64,000 bases of DNA, taken from Streptomyces sp. TBY4. Lineage in GTDB: Bacteria; Actinomycetota; Actinomycetes; Streptomycetales; Streptomycetaceae. The notes under the pieces were generated by a model that was not told where the DNA came from, ran no database searches, and was given only the letters and a program-made list of their open reading frames with translations. Shown in pieces: positions 60,564-64,000 of this stretch. Numbering within the stretch: the first letter of the stretch is position 1; the number at the start of each line of letters is the position of its first letter. The position numbers and the translations under genes are program-made. The stretch is taken from NCBI RefSeq assembly GCF_024213195.1, contig NZ_JANAVF010000004.1:372001-436000 (forward strand), read 5' to 3'.

Positions 60564-61346
60564 ATGACCACGGCCAAGGGCACGGCACACGGCAAGCGGG
60601 TATTTCTAGTTCAGCGAGCATTTGCTGACCTCGACGGGGATTGTCACGGACCTGCGGCTATTTCCAAGGTGACGGGTCTCGACAGAGCAACCGTTTATCG
60701 AGTGCTACAGGACGGGCTCGCCGACGGAACTTTTGCCCAGGTGAAGGAGAATGGGCGCCAGCTCTATCGCCTTGGTCCTGGCGCGTTCCTGCTTTCGATG
60801 CAGGCGCTTGCGCAGACGCCCGATGAGGAGATGACGCACGCCGTCCTCGACAAGCTCCAGCGGTCGACGGGCGGGTTGGTTGCCTACTACGCGGTCGTCG
60901 GAACCAGGCGCATCTGTACGGACTACGCGATCGGGGACTTCGATCCGAAGTCGATCGGGATCGATCCGTTCGAGCTGGTCAAGTACAGTCGCTCCCTCCG
61001 CACGGGGGCGAGCGGGCGGGTAATCCTCGCGCACATGCCGGCACCCTTCCAGGAGAAGGTGCTCGCCGAGCAGGTGCCCGAAGGCGTCGGCCCGGGCGTC
61101 ATCCGCGACAACGATGTGCTTGTCGAGTCGCTCAAGGACATCCTCGACTCCGGCTTCGCCGTCGGGCGGCAGGAATGCATGAGCGGCTGGGACTCCGTCG
61201 CTGTTCCCGTGATGTGGGATCAGACCATTCAGGGATCGCTCCTGCTGTGGATTCCGGCGCAGGAGATGCCTGAGGACGTGAGCGGGCTGGTCGCCGCAAC
61301 ACTCATGGCAGGCGAAGTGCTCAGCCGGATCGCAGCGGCGCCCTGA
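60564..61346 (+). CDS. IclR-family-like transcriptional regulator
   Basis: A 260-residue protein. The N-terminal winged helix (about 10-75) reads CHGPAAISKVTGLDRATVYRV, then the wing NGRQLYRLGPGAF. The C-terminal effector domain has LVAYYAVVGTRRICTDYAI, TGASGRVILAHMP and a SGWDSVAVPVMW end, the IclR pattern. It probably senses a small molecule and may control the oxidoreductase gene upstream. A bidirectional terminator follows. Confidence 0.85.
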   Translation: MTTAKGTAHGKRVFLVQRAFADLDGDCHGPAAISKVTGLDRATVYRVLQDGLADGTFAQVKENGRQLYRLGPGAFLLSMQALAQTPDEEMTHAVLDKLQRSTGGLVAYYAVVGTRRICTDYAIGDFDPKSIGIDPFELVKYSRSLRTGASGRVILAHMPAPFQEKVLAEQVPEGVGPGVIRDNDVLVESLKDILDSGFAVGRQECMSGWDSVAVPVMWDQTIQGSLLLWIPAQEMPEDVSGLVAATLMAGEVLSRIAAAP

Positions 61347-61378
61347 GGCGCCTCCGCGGCCAACCTGGGCGAAAAGCA

Positions 61379-61414
61379 GTGAGCCACCCCCGATCAATCT
61401 TGGGGGTGGCTCAC
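61379..61414. terminator. bidirectional terminator
   Basis: Perfect 13-bp stem GTGAGCCACCCCC / GGGGGTGGCTCAC with a 10-nt loop between convergent genes. Confidence 0.85.
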
Positions 61415-61431
61415 GCTGCTATTGGTGGATC

Positions 61432-61914
61432 TCACTTATCCGTACTGCGAGGCTTTGCGGGATCTCCGGGGCGAATCGCGCGCACGATGTCGGTGTCGGA
61501 TTCTTCCCGAGGGACCAGAAAGAATCCGTCCTCCGTCGTGGGGTCGTAATAGACCACCGCGTTGGCCTCTGCGAGACCCCGTTTCCAGGACGAAAGTCGA
61601 GTCTCGTCGTAATCCGAGAGAGGCTTTAGGTTTGTGTCGCCCTGCTCGACGGCGCGGCGCCGGGCCTCAAAACGGAGCATCACAAGGTCGTAGGCCCAGC
61701 GATGAGGCTGTTCTACCTTCCAGGGGATGAGGTCATTGTCGCGGGCGATCCGAAGTGGGAGACCAGCACGGTTCTTGTAGACGGCCCAATAGCTGGGCGT
61801 GGTCTCAGTCTCGTACTTCTCCTGGTACTTCTGCACCATCCAGGCGTACGACTTGCCCTCAGCGAGCCAGCGCTTTGCCTCGTCGTGGTTCTTGACTTTG
61901 CTCGCACGGCCCAT
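61432..61914 (-). CDS. helix-turn-helix protein of the element, possible repressor
   Basis: A 160-residue protein. The N-terminal part HDEAKRWLAEGKSYAWMVQ and the following TTPSYWAVYKNRAGLP look like a resolvase/terminase-type helix-turn-helix. The C-terminal part is basic-acidic mixed with DPTTEDGFFLVPREESDTD. It is the only simple DNA-binding protein beside the switch region apart from the IclR-like protein, so it is a candidate immunity repressor. No homology to a known repressor can be claimed. Confidence 0.6.
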   Translation of the reverse strand: MGRASKVKNHDEAKRWLAEGKSYAWMVQKYQEKYETETTPSYWAVYKNRAGLPLRIARDNDLIPWKVEQPHRWAYDLVMLRFEARRRAVEQGDTNLKPLSDYDETRLSSWKRGLAEANAVVYYDPTTEDGFFLVPREESDTDIVRAIRPGDPAKPRSTDK

Positions 61915-62041
61915 GTGTCCACCCTTCCCTGGTTTGATGGTCCTCTCAAGAGTGCATGGCCATTGTTGCGGCAGCAGGCACGGCTCTACAGTGGCATGTA
62001 ATAGTTGGACGAGTCAAGACGAACGAGGAGACGTAAGGGTT

Positions 62042-62338
62042 GTGCTGATCGAGGTAGAAGTTTGCGACGTCTGCCGGAGGGTCGGCGTCCCGGTCGCTAG
62101 TTACACCATTACGGAGCCGGGTAGCGGCCGCTCGGGCGTCACCGTCCGTTGCAGCGACGATGCCGCACCCTTCGAGGAGGTACTCGGCCAACCGGGCGAG
62201 TCCCCGGGGCCGGTCGACGAGCCGCAGTCTCGGCCGGCACCGCGGACTGCTGCACGCGCGGAGCCCAAGGGCCGACGAGCACGCAAGGTCGTGACCCTAG
62301 AGGAAATCGAAGCCGCGAAGGCTGCGGGCAAGGCGTAG
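62042..62338 (+). CDS. small phage protein with zinc-finger-like cysteines and basic tail
   Basis: A 98-residue protein. The N-terminus VEVCDVCRRVG with a later RCSDD gives three Cys that could bind metal. A Pro-rich linker and a basic PKGRRARKVVTLEEIEAAKA end suggest DNA or protein binding. The GTG start is preceded by AAGGG. It stands alone and rightward between leftward genes. Confidence 0.65.
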   Translation: MLIEVEVCDVCRRVGVPVASYTITEPGSGRSGVTVRCSDDAAPFEEVLGQPGESPGPVDEPQSRPAPRTAARAEPKGRRARKVVTLEEIEAAKAAGKA

Positions 62339-62352
62339 GGAAACAAGGGAAG

Positions 62353-62380
62353 GCCCCCACCAGCGTTGACTGGTGGGGGC
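62353..62380. terminator. bidirectional terminator
   Basis: Perfect 11-bp stem GCCCCCACCAG / CTGGTGGGGGC with loop CGTTGA between the convergent zinc-finger-like and holin-like genes. Confidence 0.85.
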
Positions 62381-62388
62381 TGTGTCTG

Positions 62389-62607
62389 TCACTCGGTGTC
62401 GTCGCTCTCGGACGGGGCCACGACGCCAAGGGCGGTCATGATCTGGACGATGACCGCCACCTCGGGGCTGTCCGCGTACACGATGGCCGCGACGCTCACT
62501 GCGACACCGATCACGGCCAGAATCGCCCCGGCGCGTGTGCGGTATCGAACGGGCAGCAGGCTTACGAGGCTGGGCGGCTTCGAGCCGGGCATCAGCATCT
62601 TGCTCAT
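62389..62607 (-). CDS. holin-like membrane protein
   Basis: A 72-residue protein with a basic Pro/Leu N-terminus, two hydrophobic segments (about 26-45 and 49-63) and an acidic tail ESDDTE. Size, topology and the position directly after the endolysin gene (TGATG overlap) fit a class II holin. No specific family match. Confidence 0.72.
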   Translation of the reverse strand: MSKMLMPGSKPPSLVSLLPVRYRTRAGAILAVIGVAVSVAAIVYADSPEVAVIVQIMTALGVVAPSESDDTE

Positions 62608-63380
62608 CAGCGGCCTGCCGGAGCCATCAGGCGGGACCAGGTGGTCGGCCCCGGGTATCCGTCCGTGTCGGACCCGCTCCAGCCCTGTGCGCGCTGGAAC
62701 GCTGCGGTCGCGGACCGGTCGGCCTCCGTGAAGCGCGGCCCCGGACCCTCCTTGTAGAAACGGCCGAAGCCGTGGGCCACGAGGCGCTTGCCGAGGGCCG
62801 TCACCGCCGGGTGGGTCTTCCCCAGGACGAAGGCGCCGCGGCCCGGGAACGGCGTGTCCCCGTTGTCGATGCCAGTACCGCTGACGGGCATGCCCGCCTT
62901 CACCCAGGAGTAAAGGCGGGGCCCGGGGCACTCGGTCGCGAATCCGTCCTTGTGGCCCTTCTTCGCGAGGCTCCGGCCGGTGCGCCGGCATGCCTCGTTG
63001 TACAGGGCGCGAGCAGATCGCAGGGCCGCCTCCGAGGGGGCCTGATCGCCGCCGATGGCGATCTGTACGCCGATACCGGAGCGGTTGTGGTCAGGGCAGT
63101 GGGCGCCCTGGAGGGTCCAGCCGCGACCCTCGTAGATCACGCCGTTCTGGTCGATGGCGAAGTTGTAGCCGATGCCCGACCAGCCCTGGGCGCGGTGGGT
63201 CCGCTCGATTGCCTGCGGAACCGAGCTGCCAGTCCGGCTGACGGGGTCGCCGCCGTCGTAGTGGACGAAGTATTCGGTGCGCTCACTCAGCGGCACGGTG
63301 TCCGGGGTGCCGTTCCACGGCTTTGCGCCCCAGGCCGAACGGGAGACGATGTTGATGCTCAGGAAGAACTCCTTGGTCAT
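62607..63380 (-). CDS. N-acetylmuramoyl-L-alanine amidase endolysin (PGRP) with C-terminal peptidoglycan-binding-like domain
   Basis: A 257-residue endolysin. The PGRP/amidase_2 domain (about 8-170) has the zinc ligands in YFVHYDGG, GAHCPDHN and CPGPRLYSW, and the Tyr in GIGYNFAID. A C-terminal domain (about 190-257), with HPAVTALGKRLVAHGFG and DRSATAAFQRAQGWSG, resembles a PGBD-1 peptidoglycan-binding repeat. It cuts the amide bond between MurNAc and the peptide to release phage. It precedes the holin-like gene. Confidence 0.92.
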   Translation of the reverse strand: MTKEFFLSINIVSRSAWGAKPWNGTPDTVPLSERTEYFVHYDGGDPVSRTGSSVPQAIERTHRAQGWSGIGYNFAIDQNGVIYEGRGWTLQGAHCPDHNRSGIGVQIAIGGDQAPSEAALRSARALYNEACRRTGRSLAKKGHKDGFATECPGPRLYSWVKAGMPVSGTGIDNGDTPFPGRGAFVLGKTHPAVTALGKRLVAHGFGRFYKEGPGPRFTEADRSATAAFQRAQGWSGSDTDGYPGPTTWSRLMAPAGR

Positions 63381-63385
63381 GACGA

Positions 63386-63415
63386 AGGCCCCGTCCGGAG
63401 TTCCGGAGGGGGCCT
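63386..63415 (-). terminator. hairpin between lysis genes
   Basis: 13-bp near-perfect stem (63386-63398 with 63403-63415, one mismatch), loop AGTT, just upstream of the endolysin start. It may attenuate read-through from the upstream gene. Confidence 0.6.
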
Positions 63416-63429
63416 GGGTGCAGTGCGGG

Positions 63430-63777
63430 TCAGTTGGGTTCGGTGAGGTGCCGGTCGAGGCGCTCGGCGACGGCCAGGCGTTCGACACGTTCGTGGGCGA
63501 TCTCGCGCCGGAGGGATGAGAGCTCTTCGGCGTGGTGTTCCTGGCCGTCGAGGACTCGGTCGAGGCCCCGGATGACGCGGTCGACGTCGTCGCGGAGGTT
63601 CGTTGTGTGGTCGTTGGAAACTTGCTCGCGGGCCTCTTGGGCGTGGTCGCGTACCTCTGCGAGCGCTGCGCCTTGGCGGCGGACGAGTTCGACCAGGACG
63701 CCGACCAGGGCCACCAGCACCGCGCCGGCCGCCGAGATCAGGGCTGCCTGGGCGGTGGGGGCGAGGGCTGTGGTCAC
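63430..63777 (-). CDS. phage membrane protein with coiled coil
   Basis: A 115-residue protein: one membrane helix (about 12-32) followed by a long coiled-coil (VRDHAQEAREQVSNDHTTNL to the end). This layout is common for proteins near the lysis cassette of actinophages (DUF2746-like). The GTG start overlaps the stop of the tail gene (GTGA). Confidence 0.75.
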   Translation of the reverse strand: MTTALAPTAQAALISAAGAVLVALVGVLVELVRRQGAALAEVRDHAQEAREQVSNDHTTNLRDDVDRVIRGLDRVLDGQEHHAEELSSLRREIAHERVERLAVAERLDRHLTEPN

Positions 63778-64000
63778 GGGGCCTCCGCGAACCGGCCTTC
63801 GAGGGAGGCGAGCCGCCTTTCCAGGTCGGTGATGCGCCGTGACTGGTCCTGCACGACGGGGAGCAGGGCGACGCCGAGCAGGTCGTACCGGAGGGCGTCG
63901 ATCTGGCCCTCCTCGTTGTACGTGACGATCTCAGGGAGGGTCTGCGCCACTTCCTCGGCGATCAGGCCGTACTCGTCCTTTCGGGCGTCGGGCTTGTCCT
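63774..64000 (-). CDS. phage tail protein, C-terminal S74 chaperone domain (partial)
   Basis: Only the last 74 residues are in the window; the gene continues past the right edge. The sequence DEYGLIAEEVAQTLPEIV followed by ALRYDQLLGVALLPVVQDQ and a short coiled coil is the intramolecular chaperone (peptidase S74) at the end of tail fibres and endosialidases. It helps trimerise the fibre and is usually cleaved off. Confidence 0.85.
   Translation of the reverse strand, partial: DKPDARKDEYGLIAEEVAQTLPEIVTYNEEGQIDALRYDLLGVALLPVVQDQSRRITDLERRLASLEGRFAEAP

Larger units (their letters stand above)
45541..64000. mobile_element. temperate-phage-like integrated element (left end to window edge)
   Basis: The core gene order stops after ychF. 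From here genes are short, tightly overlapping and phage-like: Toprim and zinc-finger primase subunits, RecA-like helicase, RecB-like nuclease, holin-like protein, PGRP amidase and an S74 tail chaperone. No integrase, capsid or terminase gene is in the window, so the element must continue to the right. The exact left junction is inferred and lies somewhere in 45462-45715. Confidence 0.8.

Overview
The window is a very GC-rich actinobacterial chromosome segment and is almost certainly Streptomyces. GC-biased codons, many GTG starts, a WhiB-family protein, a PadR-ABC operon, DUF1707, DUF2079 and DUF4245 proteins, and rare in-frame TTA codons all fit. The gene order phoH, ahpCD-oxyR, fumC, fumA, whiB-like, glpX, xseBA, ispH, ppgK, ychF matches, from memory, the core region around SCO5030-5062 of Streptomyces coelicolor. 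Several of the same genes are also clustered in Mycobacterium.

Positions 1 to about 45,500 are core chromosome. From left to right: a sugar-binding ABC lipoprotein, SUKH and DUF192 proteins, an aldo/keto reductase, a cis-prenyltransferase, PIN-PhoH, a secreted SLT-like hydrolase, an AI-2E family exporter, two tandem paralogous anchored proteins, the ahpC-ahpD / oxyR peroxide unit, a padR-ATPase-FtsX transporter operon, DUF2079, a secreted cyclophilin, an SPFH-RHH pair, a class A penicillin-binding protein, a GAF-SpoIIE phosphatase, class II and class I fumarases, a GDSL lipase with a ricin-type lectin domain, GDPD, a WhiB-like protein, class II fructose bisphosphatase, exonuclease VII, an amino acid permease, IspH, polyphosphate glucokinase and YchF. 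Convergent gene pairs are mostly separated by strong hairpin terminators. Several genes (ispH, ppgK, DUF1707, TIGR03086, possibly DUF4245) look leaderless, with a -10 box 6-7 nt before the start codon.

From just after ychF (about 45,540) to the right edge is an integrated temperate-phage-like element. It is entered at its left end and is not complete in the window. It carries (a) a translationally coupled cargo operon at 46,019-50,131 encoding a small TTA-containing protein, a NUDIX-like protein, a 28-residue membrane peptide, an 82-residue protein, DapF, a D-Ala-D-Ala-ligase-like ATP-grasp enzyme, a C39-like cysteine peptidase and a free-standing MurF C-terminal domain; (b) a Scr1/XRE regulator with a DUF6879 partner; (c) a compact replication module with a split sigma-like pair, metallophosphoesterase, Toprim and zinc-finger primase subunits, nuclease, RecA-like helicase and RecB-like nuclease; (d) a control region with three similar inverted repeats; (e) an oxidoreductase and IclR-like regulator that look like cargo; and (f) lysis and tail genes (holin-like, PGRP amidase, S74 tail chaperone domain) running into the right edge.

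The most interesting candidate system is the mobile operon of cell-wall-type enzymes. Its promoter region carries direct repeats of CTTGCC phased at exactly 10 bp, and a similar array precedes the operon of the linked XRE regulator. No rRNA, tRNA or CRISPR array was seen.
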